A stretch of DNA of 64,000 nucleotides from Burkholderia sp. S171 (lineage in GTDB: Bacteria; Pseudomonadota; Gammaproteobacteria; Burkholderiales; Burkholderiaceae), in NCBI RefSeq assembly GCF_009766085.1, contig NZ_LMUF01000052.1, forward strand, positions 502,085 through 566,084. Reading direction: 5' to 3'. The position numbers and the translations under genes are program-made. Shown one piece after another: positions 26,625 through 34,437 of this stretch. Under the pieces are notes generated by a model. That model was not told where the DNA came from. It was given only the letters and a program-made list of their open reading frames with translations, and made no database searches. Each line of letters starts with the position of its first letter. The first letter of the stretch is position 1.

Positions 26625-28265
26625 TCATGGCTTGGTTGGACTAATCAAACCCGGCAACCCCGCCCGCAATTCCTTGCGCATCACTTTGCCGGTTGGGGTC
26701 ATCGGCAACGCGTCGACAAACCGAATTTCGCGCGGATATTCATGCGCGGCCAGCCGTGTCCTGACGTGCTGCTGAAGCTCGCGCACCAGCGTTTCATCCG
26801 GAACAAACCCCGCGTTCAGCACAATGAACGCCATCACGATCTCCGTACGCGTCGCGTCCGGTGCGCCCACCACCGCCGCCATGCTGACAGCGGGATGGCG
26901 CAGCAAACAATCTTCAATAGGCGCAGGACCGATCCGATAACCCGCGCTGGTAATCACGTCGTCGTTGCGGCCGACGAAGCGGATAAAACCATCGGCATCG
27001 CATAAACCGAGGTCACCGGTCAGCAGGAACTGGCCGCGGAATTTATCGCGCGTGGCCGCTTCGTTATTCCAGTAGCGCAGGAACATGACCGGGTCGGGCG
27101 CGGCAATCGCGATATTGCCGGGAGTATCAGGCGGAAGCTCCGTGCCTTCATCGTCGACGATTGCCACGCGATGTCCCGGCACGCTGCGCCCGATCGCCCC
27201 CGCGCGCGGCTCGAACAACGCAGAACACGACGACACCACCACGTTGCACTCGGTCTGCCCATAGAACTCGTTGATGGTCACGCCAAGCGCCGCCCGGCCC
27301 CACGCGATCAACTCTTCGCCGAGAGACTCTCCGCCGCTCGCTACCGCGCGCAACGACAGCCGCCACTGCTCGGGACGCGCCACCGCGCGCATCATCTTGA
27401 GCGCGGTCGGCGGCAGGAACGTGTGCGTGACGCCGTGGCGCGCCATCAAATCGAAAGCAGCGGGGCCATCGAATTTCTCGAAGCGCCGCGCGAGCACCGT
27501 GACGCCGTGATGCCACGCGGGCAGCAAGACATCGAACAAGCCTCCAATCCACGCCCAGTCGGCGGGCGTCCACATCAGCCGGGCCTGCGCCGGGAAAAGA
27601 CCTTGCGACATCTCGACGCCCGGTAAATGTCCCAGTAACGCACGGTGGGCAAGCAGCGCTCCTTTGGGCTTTCCCGTCGTGCCGGAGGTGTAGATGATCG
27701 CAGCCGGATCGTCGCAGGAGGTGTCCGCTGGGGTGAAAGCGTCCGTTTCCGCGCGCAGTGCATCCCAGAAGGAATGCGCGTTTTCGTGGGTGGTGGTATC
27801 GACGCAATAGGCCGCTTTCAGGTCCGGCAGCGTCTCGCGAACCTGCTGCAGCTTTTCAAAACCCGCGTGGTCCGTGATCAACGCCGCTGCGCCGCTGTCG
27901 GCGAGCCGGTACTGGATGGCATCGACGCCGAATAACTGGAACAGCGGCACCGCGATATAACCCGCCTTGTAGATGGCCAGGTGCGCGATGGCCGTCTCCG
28001 GCGACTGCGGCAGGAATATCCCCACGCGGTCGCCGCGCTTAAGCCCCGCGCGGGCAAGCGCGTTGGCGAACTGGTTGGAGAGCGCCTTGAGGTTATCGAA
28101 GGTGAAACGCGTTTCCGCGCCTTCGCGGGTCTCGTAGATGAGCGCGAGGCGGCCGGAACCGTCGGCCCATTTATCGCAGGTGTCCACACCGATGTTGTAG
28201 TGCGCGGGCACCTTCCACGCGAAGGCCGCGGCGAGGGTTTCGTATGAATCGGCTGCGGGAAGCAT
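26625..28265 (-). CDS. AMP-forming acyl-CoA synthetase
   Basis: A 546-residue ANL-superfamily ligase. Visible motifs are IIYTSGTTGKPKGA (ATP loop), EFYGQTECN, LTGDLGLCDADGFIRFVGRND (hinge) and the catalytic Lys in PMTPTGKVMRKEL. It activates a carboxylic acid as acyl-AMP and then the CoA thioester; substrate not readable. The ATG at 28265 has GGGAGA eight bases upstream; the open frame continues to 28481 without homology. It follows an SDR gene in the same direction and is probably under the divergent TetR regulator. Confidence 0.92.
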   Translation of the reverse strand: MLPAADSYETLAAAFAWKVPAHYNIGVDTCDKWADGSGRLALIYETREGAETRFTFDNLKALSNQFANALARAGLKRGDRVGIFLPQSPETAIAHLAIYKAGYIAVPLFQLFGVDAIQYRLADSGAAALITDHAGFEKLQQVRETLPDLKAAYCVDTTTHENAHSFWDALRAETDAFTPADTSCDDPAAIIYTSGTTGKPKGALLAHRALLGHLPGVEMSQGLFPAQARLMWTPADWAWIGGLFDVLLPAWHHGVTVLARRFEKFDGPAAFDLMARHGVTHTFLPPTALKMMRAVARPEQWRLSLRAVASGGESLGEELIAWGRAALGVTINEFYGQTECNVVVSSCSALFEPRAGAIGRSVPGHRVAIVDDEGTELPPDTPGNIAIAAPDPVMFLRYWNNEAATRDKFRGQFLLTGDLGLCDADGFIRFVGRNDDVITSAGYRIGPAPIEDCLLRHPAVSMAAVVGAPDATRTEIVMAFIVLNAGFVPDETLVRELQQHVRTRLAAHEYPREIRFVDALPMTPTGKVMRKELRAGLPGLISPTKP

Positions 28266-28335
28266 CGCTTCTCCCTGGTTCTGGTTGAGTCTCACTCGCC
28301 GGCGCCGGACGGCGCGGATTGATCGTTTGAGTCGC

Positions 28336-29280
28336 TTAATCGCTTGATTCGTTTGAGTCCGTAGCGGCGGCCAATTCCTCCAACCCCGCCGGCGGCCGAT
28401 AACGCGAAAAACCGTTGAATTCCAGCGTACGCCCAGCGGCCGCCAAGGGCCAAGAATGCCGTGCGTTAGGCACGCCGCCATCGACGCGAATCACCGTCCC
28501 GTTGATAAACGCCGACGCCTCCGACAACAAAAATACCGCCGCCGCAGCCAGTTCGGATTCAGTCCCAAAGCGCTGCAACGGCACTTTCTGCTTGAGCTCG
28601 CGCAGCAACGCACGATAACGTTCGTCGTAACTATCCATCCCCGCCGATGCAATCCATCCCGGCGCCACGGCATTCACCCGCACGCCGGCGTAACCCCATT
28701 CGCACGCGGCCGTTTCCGTGAAGTTCCAGACGCCGGCCCGCGCGGCGCCCGAATGGCCCATGCCGGGCATGCCGCCCCAAATGTCCGCGAGCATGTTGAC
28801 GATCGCGCCGCCGTGATCGCGCATCCATTGCGTAAAACATTCGCGCGACATCAGGAAAGTGCCGTGCAGGTTATTGCGCACGACAGCGTCCCAGCCGTTC
28901 AGGGAAATCTTGTCGAGCGGCGCGGGAAACTGGCCGCCCGCGCAATTGAAGAGACCGTCGAGCCGGTTGAAATCAGCGAGTGCCGTAGCGACGATTTGTT
29001 TGACGCTCGCTTCGTCGCGGATATCGCACGAGTAGCAGCGCACGCGTTCGGCGCTTTCGGGGTAATCCTCGGCCAGTTCGTCGCGCACGGCTTCCAGCTT
29101 TGCCAGCGACCGCCCGATCAGGATCACCGAAGCTCCCAGCGATACGAGTTCGTGCGCGGTGCATCGGCCAAGCCCACTGCCTCCGCCCGTCACCATGACA
29201 ACCTTGCCGGCGAACAGGCCGGGACGGAAGACGGAGCGGTATTGATGCTGACCGCCGGGATGGTTCGGATTGGATTCCAT
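28336..29280 (-). CDS. PECR-like SDR oxidoreductase (trans-2-enoyl-CoA reductase type)
   Basis: A 314-residue short-chain dehydrogenase/reductase. The cofactor motif is TGGGSGLG and NCAGG is present. Instead of the classical YxxxK it has HSGAARAGVWNFTETAACEWG, which resembles peroxisomal trans-2-enoyl-CoA reductase (HSGAARAGVYNLT) and the related dienoyl-CoA reductases. That points to an enoyl-CoA or similar CoA-thioester substrate, in keeping with the acyl-CoA ligase 70 bp downstream. The ATG at 29280 is chosen over one 11 codons earlier because a purine-rich GAGAG precedes it. A 15-bp palindrome overlaps its promoter. Confidence 0.87.
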   Translation of the reverse strand: MESNPNHPGGQHQYRSVFRPGLFAGKVVMVTGGGSGLGRCTAHELVSLGASVILIGRSLAKLEAVRDELAEDYPESAERVRCYSCDIRDEASVKQIVATALADFNRLDGLFNCAGGQFPAPLDKISLNGWDAVVRNNLHGTFLMSRECFTQWMRDHGGAIVNMLADIWGGMPGMGHSGAARAGVWNFTETAACEWGYAGVRVNAVAPGWIASAGMDSYDERYRALLRELKQKVPLQRFGTESELAAAAVFLLSEASAFINGTVIRVDGGVPNARHSWPLAAAGRTLEFNGFSRYRPPAGLEELAAATDSNESSD

Positions 29281-29318
29281 GACTCTCAACGTGACCGGGC
29301 AAGTGCGCCTCAATACGT

Positions 29319-29333
29319 TTGAGTAAAACTCAA
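29319..29333. promoter_or_regulatory. palindromic operator, copy 1
   Basis: TTGAGTAAAACTCAA, perfect inverted repeat TTGAGT/ACTCAA, 39 bp upstream of the SDR start. It matches a second copy near the divergent TetR gene in 13 of 15 positions. Probable binding site of that regulator. Confidence 0.75.
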
Positions 29334-29407
29334 CTACATGACAACGTCAAGCCGGTTAAACCTTAATTTTTATTACAAATCTGCTAAAAATTTCCCCTTA
29401 ACCTTAA

Positions 29408-29422
29408 TTGAGCTAAACTCAA
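29408..29422. promoter_or_regulatory. palindromic operator, copy 2
   Basis: TTGAGCTAAACTCAA, inverted repeat TTGAG/CTCAA, 36 bp upstream of the TetR gene start. It is placed almost symmetrically with copy 1, so the regulator probably represses both itself and the SDR-ligase operon. Confidence 0.75.
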
Positions 29423-29457
29423 AATACTTCCCCTGACGGTCGACTTTCATCGCCTAT

Positions 29458-30171
29458 ATGACCCAGCCTAAAACCCTCCCCGCCCGTCGCGCACCGTCAA
29501 GCGTCAAGTCCGAACAACGCATCAAGGACATCCTGCTCGTGGCACGGCAGGTGTTCTCAGAGCGCGGATATGCATCGGCGACGACGATCGATATGGCGCG
29601 TCGGCTTGGGGTATCGGAGGCGACGGTGTTCACGTATTTCTCCGGCAAACGCGACCTGTGCGTGCGGGTGATCTGCGACTGGTACGACGAGATCATCGCG
29701 GAGATCGAAACCACACTGCCGCATATCACCGGCACGCGCGCCAAGCTGACTTTCCTGATCCGCACGCACTTGTACCGGCTGATGATCGATGGGCCGGGAC
29801 TATGCGCGCTGATCCTGTCCGAAGGGCGCGCGAAAGACGACACCTTCGGCGATGAAATCGTGCAACTCCAGCGACGCTACACCGCGCCGCTGATGCAGGT
29901 GCTGTCGGACGGCGTAGCAGCCGGCGATATCCGCGACGATCTGCCCTTAAGCCTGCTGCGCTCGAGCATTTATGGACCGATGGAACACGTGCTTTGGGAC
30001 GCGATCAGCAAGAAAACGGTGGATATCGAGGAGACGTCGAAGCGGTTATCCCTGCTGCTTTGGCAGGGTTTGCAGCCGCCCAATCCGCAAATCGCCGCCC
30101 TTGGACAATTACAACGCGACATGGCGGCAGCGCTCAAAACGTTTGAAAACACCACACACTCGCCTGAATGA
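29458..30171 (+). CDS. TetR-family transcriptional regulator
   Basis: A 237-residue protein. The N-terminal TetR DNA-binding domain (about 18-65) has IKDILLVARQVFSERGYASA, RRLGVSEATVFTYFSGKRDL. The C-terminal ligand domain is unassigned. It is divergent from the SDR/acyl-CoA ligase operon, with two near-identical palindromes in the shared intergenic region. An acyl-CoA or its acid is the expected inducer by analogy with other TetR proteins beside such genes; this is inference. Confidence 0.93.
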   Translation: MTQPKTLPARRAPSSVKSEQRIKDILLVARQVFSERGYASATTIDMARRLGVSEATVFTYFSGKRDLCVRVICDWYDEIIAEIETTLPHITGTRAKLTFLIRTHLYRLMIDGPGLCALILSEGRAKDDTFGDEIVQLQRRYTAPLMQVLSDGVAAGDIRDDLPLSLLRSSIYGPMEHVLWDAISKKTVDIEETSKRLSLLLWQGLQPPNPQIAALGQLQRDMAAALKTFENTTHSPE

Positions 30172-30405
30172 AAGCTTTGATTTCACACGATTATTACGGT
30201 TGACCGCGCCCTAGGCGGCAACATCTGCTGCCCTAAATGCTCCGGCATAACCCCGCGCTCCCCGCACCTTCCCGCCCCATAACGCCCCGTCCTCCACGGC
30301 GCGTTTCATCTCACCCGATAAACCCGCCTCGCGAAAATTGCGCGGCCTTTGTCCGTCAGCTATCCGCATAGTTCCCGAAGTCGTATTGAAAACAATTCTT
30401 ACCTA

Positions 30406-30424
30406 TGTAATGATATTGATTCGC
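30406..30424. promoter_or_regulatory. putative Fur box
   Basis: TGTAATGATATTGATTCGC resembles the 19-bp Fur consensus (GATAATGATAATCATTATC), with the core AATGATATTGATT well kept. It lies about 165 bp upstream of the TonB receptor gene, in an AT-rich stretch, and fits iron repression. Confidence 0.6.
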
Positions 30425-30588
30425 ATTTCGGAACATCAGGGCGATGGCGTACATCGGTCGCCATGATGGACTGCTGCATCGGCCGTGCCTTTTGCCAACG
30501 GCTCACGCCGCCGCGGGCATCACGGAAGCAATTGACTGGCATGGCGCACCAGCGTCGGCTATCGACCATCTAGTACTCGGGGAAACAC

Positions 30589-32829
30589 ATGTTGAGGAAG
30601 ACACCGCTTGCCGCGGCGATCATGACCGCGCTGGCTGCTCCTGCTGCCATTCCGCTATATGCTCACGCGCAGGCTGCGCCGGTCAGCGAGACCGATCAGA
30701 CCGCCCAGGCGGAACAATCCGCACAACCCGCACAAGCCACGCCTCTCGTTGAAAACGCCGAGCTGCCGGCTGTGCATGTGTCCGGTCAGGCCATCACCCC
30801 TGATTTCCAGCCCGAAAAGTCGAGCGTAGGCGCCAAGGTGCCGACCGCATTGCGCGATATTCCCCAAGCGGCCGTGGTGGTCCCGAAAGCCGTGCTGCAG
30901 TCCCAGGCAGCGACCTCTTTCTCCGATGCCCTTCGCAACGTCCCGGGTGTCACCATTGGCGCAGCGGAAGGCGGGCAGATCGGCAACAACATCAACTTGC
31001 GCGGGTTCTCGGCGCGCACCGACATTTATCTCGATGGCTTCCGCGATCGTGGCCAGTACTATCGGGACACGTTCGACCTTGAATCCATCGATGTGCTGTA
31101 CGGCCCGTCATCGCTTTATTTTGGCCGCGGCTCTACGGGCGGCGTGATCAACCAGGTGAGCAAGCAGGCGGAGCTGAAAGCGCATGCCTCAGTGTCCGCG
31201 ATGGTCGGTACGAGCGACCGTTACCGCACCACGTTCGACATCAACCAGCCGCTGTCCGACACATCCGCCGTGCGGCTCAACGCGTTTGGGCAAGACCTCG
31301 GTTCCACGCGCGACGTGATGAAGAGCAAGGACTACGGCTTCGCGCCGACGGTGCGCTTCGGTATCGGCACGCCAACGGAAGTCACCTTGTCAGCGTTGAT
31401 CCAGCACAACCGCGACCAGCCGGATTACGGCATTCCGCCGGTGAACGGTGCGCCGGTACCGGTGAGCAAGGGCCAGTTCTACGGCTTCGAAGGCGATCGG
31501 ACGATCCAGGATGTGCAGACGCTGTCGGCGCGCATCCAGCATCGTTTCAACGACAACCTCACGCTGCGCAACGAGACCCAGTTCAGTCACTACGGCACCG
31601 AAGCGACCGCGACCAACGCGGCGGCTGTCCTGACCGGGCCGCTGGGGACATCGACGGCACTCGCTAACGGGAATTACACGTCGTTGCCGTTGTCGTCGCT
31701 GTATGTGAAGTTGCAGGGCAAGGACCGGAACATCAACGATCACTCGGTCTACAACACGACCGATATCGACTACAAGTTCAACACGGGTTTCCTCAAGCAT
31801 GAGGTGATTGCAGGTATTGACCTGAGCCACGAGACCTATAGCAACCAGTCGTTCACCGCGACGACCCCGGGCCTGCCGTCGAACACCATCGCGATCGTTC
31901 CGCTGCTCAATCCGCAATACACCACGCGGCCCGCCAATACGCGGGAAGTCGCGACCAACCTGGCGGAATCGAGCGCAAACGGCGTGGGCATTTATGCCAA
32001 CGATACGGTGTCTGTCGGCCAGTACTGGAAGGTGGTGGGCGGTTTGCGCTGGGACCGTTACGAGGCATCGATCAAGAACACGCTCAACCTGCCTTCATAC
32101 GCCACGCAGACCAATTACTTCACCAGCGTGCGCGGCGGGATCATTTTCCAGCCGACCGATTGGCAGTCGTACTACGTGTCGTACGGCACGTCGTTCAATC
32201 CGTCGCTGGAAGCGCTGACGCTGACCAACAACCAGCAGAACACGCCGCCGGAATCGAACCGTTCCTATGAAGTGGGCACGAAGTGGGATTTGCTGAACGG
32301 CGGGTTGTCGGTGACGCAGTCGCTGTTCAATATCGATAAAACCAATGCCCGCACGCTCCAGGCCGATGGCAGCTATTCGCTCGATGGCGACGTGCGCGTA
32401 CGGGGTTATCAACTCGGTCTGGCGGGCCACATCACCAACAAGTGGCAGGTCTTTGGCGGCTACACGTACATGGACGGCCAGGTGGTGAAGGCGCTGGACA
32501 ACACCAACGGCAAGACGCTCGCGAACACGCCGCGCAACATGATCACGTTGTGGACGACTTATGACCTCACGCCGCAATGGACCTTCGGCGGCGGCCCGGT
32601 TTATACATCGGCGCGATACGCCGCCAGCAACGACTTCGTGCAAGTGCCTGCATACACGCGCTGGGATGCCATGGCCGCGTTCCACCAGAAACATTACGAC
32701 GTCCAGCTCAACGTGCAGAACCTGACTAACAAGCATTACTACGATGCGCTGATTCCATCGGATGGCGGTCGCGCGGTGCCGGGTTACGGCCGGACATTCC
32801 TCGCAACGCTAAACTACCGGTTCTATTGA
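30589..32829 (+). CDS. TonB-dependent catecholate-type siderophore receptor
   Basis: A 746-residue outer-membrane receptor with a signal peptide (cut near YAHAQA). The plug domain has LRDIPQAAVVVPKAV, DALRNVPGVTIGAAEGG, NINLRGFSARTDIYLDGFRD and ESIDVLYGPSSLYFGRGSTGG. A C-terminal 22-strand barrel ends in the aromatic LNYRFY. The plug sequence is closest, from memory, to the Fiu type of catecholate receptors. It imports ferric siderophore with TonB energy. A Fur box upstream and piuC 60 bp downstream support an iron role. The ligand cannot be read from sequence. Confidence 0.93.
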   Translation: MLRKTPLAAAIMTALAAPAAIPLYAHAQAAPVSETDQTAQAEQSAQPAQATPLVENAELPAVHVSGQAITPDFQPEKSSVGAKVPTALRDIPQAAVVVPKAVLQSQAATSFSDALRNVPGVTIGAAEGGQIGNNINLRGFSARTDIYLDGFRDRGQYYRDTFDLESIDVLYGPSSLYFGRGSTGGVINQVSKQAELKAHASVSAMVGTSDRYRTTFDINQPLSDTSAVRLNAFGQDLGSTRDVMKSKDYGFAPTVRFGIGTPTEVTLSALIQHNRDQPDYGIPPVNGAPVPVSKGQFYGFEGDRTIQDVQTLSARIQHRFNDNLTLRNETQFSHYGTEATATNAAAVLTGPLGTSTALANGNYTSLPLSSLYVKLQGKDRNINDHSVYNTTDIDYKFNTGFLKHEVIAGIDLSHETYSNQSFTATTPGLPSNTIAIVPLLNPQYTTRPANTREVATNLAESSANGVGIYANDTVSVGQYWKVVGGLRWDRYEASIKNTLNLPSYATQTNYFTSVRGGIIFQPTDWQSYYVSYGTSFNPSLEALTLTNNQQNTPPESNRSYEVGTKWDLLNGGLSVTQSLFNIDKTNARTLQADGSYSLDGDVRVRGYQLGLAGHITNKWQVFGGYTYMDGQVVKALDNTNGKTLANTPRNMITLWTTYDLTPQWTFGGGPVYTSARYAASNDFVQVPAYTRWDAMAAFHQKHYDVQLNVQNLTNKHYYDALIPSDGGRAVPGYGRTFLATLNYRFY

Positions 32830-32890
32830 TCCACCGTAGGACACGCGAGCCGCGCGATGCGAATTGCGCGGCCGCTGGCCCCATAAAAAC

Positions 32891-33574
32891 ATGATCCTTT
32901 CGATACCCAACGTCCTAAGCCCCGAGGACGCCGCTGCCATGCGCCAGCGGCTTGAAGCATCGGATGCGTGGGTGGATGGCCGCGCGACGGCCGGCTATCA
33001 GGGCGCGCCGGTCAAGCGCAACCAGCAGATCGCGCAGGAAGCGCCGATTGCGTTCGAACTCGGCGACATCATTATTGGCGCGCTCGAACGGCATCCGTTG
33101 TTCATCAGCGGCGTGCTGCCCAACAAGCTGTATCCACCGCTCTTCAACCGGTACGAAGGCGGGATGCATTTCGGCAGTCACGTGGATGGAGCAATCAGGC
33201 TCGTGCCGGGACATGGCACGCGAGTACGAACGGATGTATCGATTACGCTGTTTCTCACGCCGCCGGAGGACTACGACGGCGGCGAACTGGTGATTGAGGA
33301 CACGTACGGCGTGCAGGAAGTGAAGCTGCCGGCGGGGCATGCGATTGTTTATCCGGCGACCAGCTTGCACGAGGTGCGGCCGGTGACGCGGGGAATGCGG
33401 GTAGCGAGTTTCTTCTGGGCGCAGAGCCTGGTTCGCGACGATACCCGCCGCAGCCTGCTATTCGATATGGACAACGCCATTCAAAGGCTCAATGCACAGA
33501 ACGCCGACGACGCCGCGCGGCGAACGCTCGTGGGCTGTTATCACAACCTGCTGAGGCTTTGGAGCGAGACGTAG
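32891..33574 (+). CDS. piuC: PiuC, Fe(II)/2-oxoglutarate-dependent hydroxylase
   Basis: A 227-residue PKHD-type dioxygenase. The iron ligands are in FGSHVDGAIR (His, Asp) and TSLHEVRPVTRG (distal His, with the Arg for 2-oxoglutarate). PiuC proteins of this length often lie beside Fiu/PiuA-type receptors, as here, and are iron-repressed; their substrate is not settled. The ATG at 32891 gives the family N-terminus (MILSIPNVLSPEDA); no strong ribosome site is seen. Confidence 0.93.
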   Translation: MILSIPNVLSPEDAAAMRQRLEASDAWVDGRATAGYQGAPVKRNQQIAQEAPIAFELGDIIIGALERHPLFISGVLPNKLYPPLFNRYEGGMHFGSHVDGAIRLVPGHGTRVRTDVSITLFLTPPEDYDGGELVIEDTYGVQEVKLPAGHAIVYPATSLHEVRPVTRGMRVASFFWAQSLVRDDTRRSLLFDMDNAIQRLNAQNADDAARRTLVGCYHNLLRLWSET

Positions 33575-33585
33575 GGGTAAGCTTC

Positions 33586-33906
33586 TTAAACTGCGAAGAC
33601 TTCCTGCAAGGTCCGCAATGCGACCGACAGCGTGTTCGCCGGCACAGCGCCGAGCTTCTTGACCAGACGGGTTTTGTCGATCGTGCGAATTTGATCGAGC
33701 AGGACCAGCCCCTTCTTCTGGCTGAAAACCACGGATACACGATACGGCGCCGGCCGGCTTTTGGTCGTCATGGGCGCGACGATCACGGTACGCAGATGGT
33801 CATGCAACTCAGGCGGCGATATCACCACGCAAGGCCGCGTCTTTTGGATCTCGCTGCCGACGGTAGGGTCCAGGTTAATGAGCCAGACCTCTCCGCGCGC
33901 TACCAC
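33586..33906 (-). CDS. mazF: MazF/PemK-type endoribonuclease toxin
   Basis: A 106-residue toxin. MVARGEVWLINLDPTVGSEIQKTRPCVVIS is the classic MazF/PemK N-terminus, and the Arg and Thr of the active site are in QKTRP and APMTTKSRP. It starts at GTG 33906, overlapping the end of the antitoxin gene by seven bases. It cleaves mRNA when free. Confidence 0.93.
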   Translation of the reverse strand: MVARGEVWLINLDPTVGSEIQKTRPCVVISPPELHDHLRTVIVAPMTTKSRPAPYRVSVVFSQKKGLVLLDQIRTIDKTRLVKKLGAVPANTLSVALRTLQEVFAV

Positions 33907-34148
33907 GAAAGCTCCGCATCATCCGCATTCGGAAACTCGCCCATCACCAGCTCGTCGTCACCCGCTTCGGCCATGGCCTTGCTTGCATCAGACCACCCCT
34001 GGCGGGCCTTCTTCTGCGGCTTTCTTAGAACAATTGCGTCGTTTTCCACTTCCATCTCCACTTCATCCTCCAGCCCAAGTTGGGCCAGGATGGGTTTCGG
34101 AATCAACACGCCTTGCGAGTTACCCATCCTGCGAATCGTTGTTTTCAT
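33900..34148 (-). CDS. mazE: MazE-type AbrB-fold antitoxin
   Basis: An 82-residue protein with the swapped-hairpin DNA-binding start MKTTIRRMGNSQGVLIPKPIL, then EVEMEVENDAIVLRK, and an acidic tail (DDELVMGEFPNADDAELSW) to bind the toxin. It is upstream of mazF and overlaps it. Confidence 0.93.
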   Translation of the reverse strand: MKTTIRRMGNSQGVLIPKPILAQLGLEDEVEMEVENDAIVLRKPQKKARQGWSDASKAMAEAGDDELVMGEFPNADDAELSW

Positions 34149-34159
34149 CGCTTCACCGT

Positions 34160-34221
34160 AATGACAATGTTAGTCCGTAAACGAACTGGGCGGCTACACA
34201 ATGTTAGTACAATTTGTCATT
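34160..34221 (-). promoter_or_regulatory. mazEF control region with repeats
   Basis: Two copies of ACAATGTTAGT (34164-34174 and 34198-34208) lie within an outer inverted repeat AATGACAA/TTGTCATT (34160-34167 and 34214-34221), 12-70 bp upstream of mazE. This arrangement fits autorepression by MazE or MazEF. Confidence 0.6.
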
Positions 34222-34437
34222 AAGTGTGCGTTGACCTCAGCTCTCGCCAGAACCCGGTCCGCAAACTGCTAGTGCGATCGAGAAGTTTTTGTCCGACGGC
34301 GGCGCCCAGCTTGCACACGTAGCGCGAACGTTCCTTCTGCGAGCATCTCCTCACGCCCGGTATACTCACGCGGCGCCTCATGGCCCCCTGTCCAATCAGC
34401 AAAACACCAGAACACGCCCTCCGAGGCATCCGTCTTC

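Noticed and set aside
28336..29280. SDR judged inactive for lacking YxxxK
   Set aside because: The HSGAARAGV form is normal in the trans-2-enoyl-CoA reductase group, so the enzyme is probably active.
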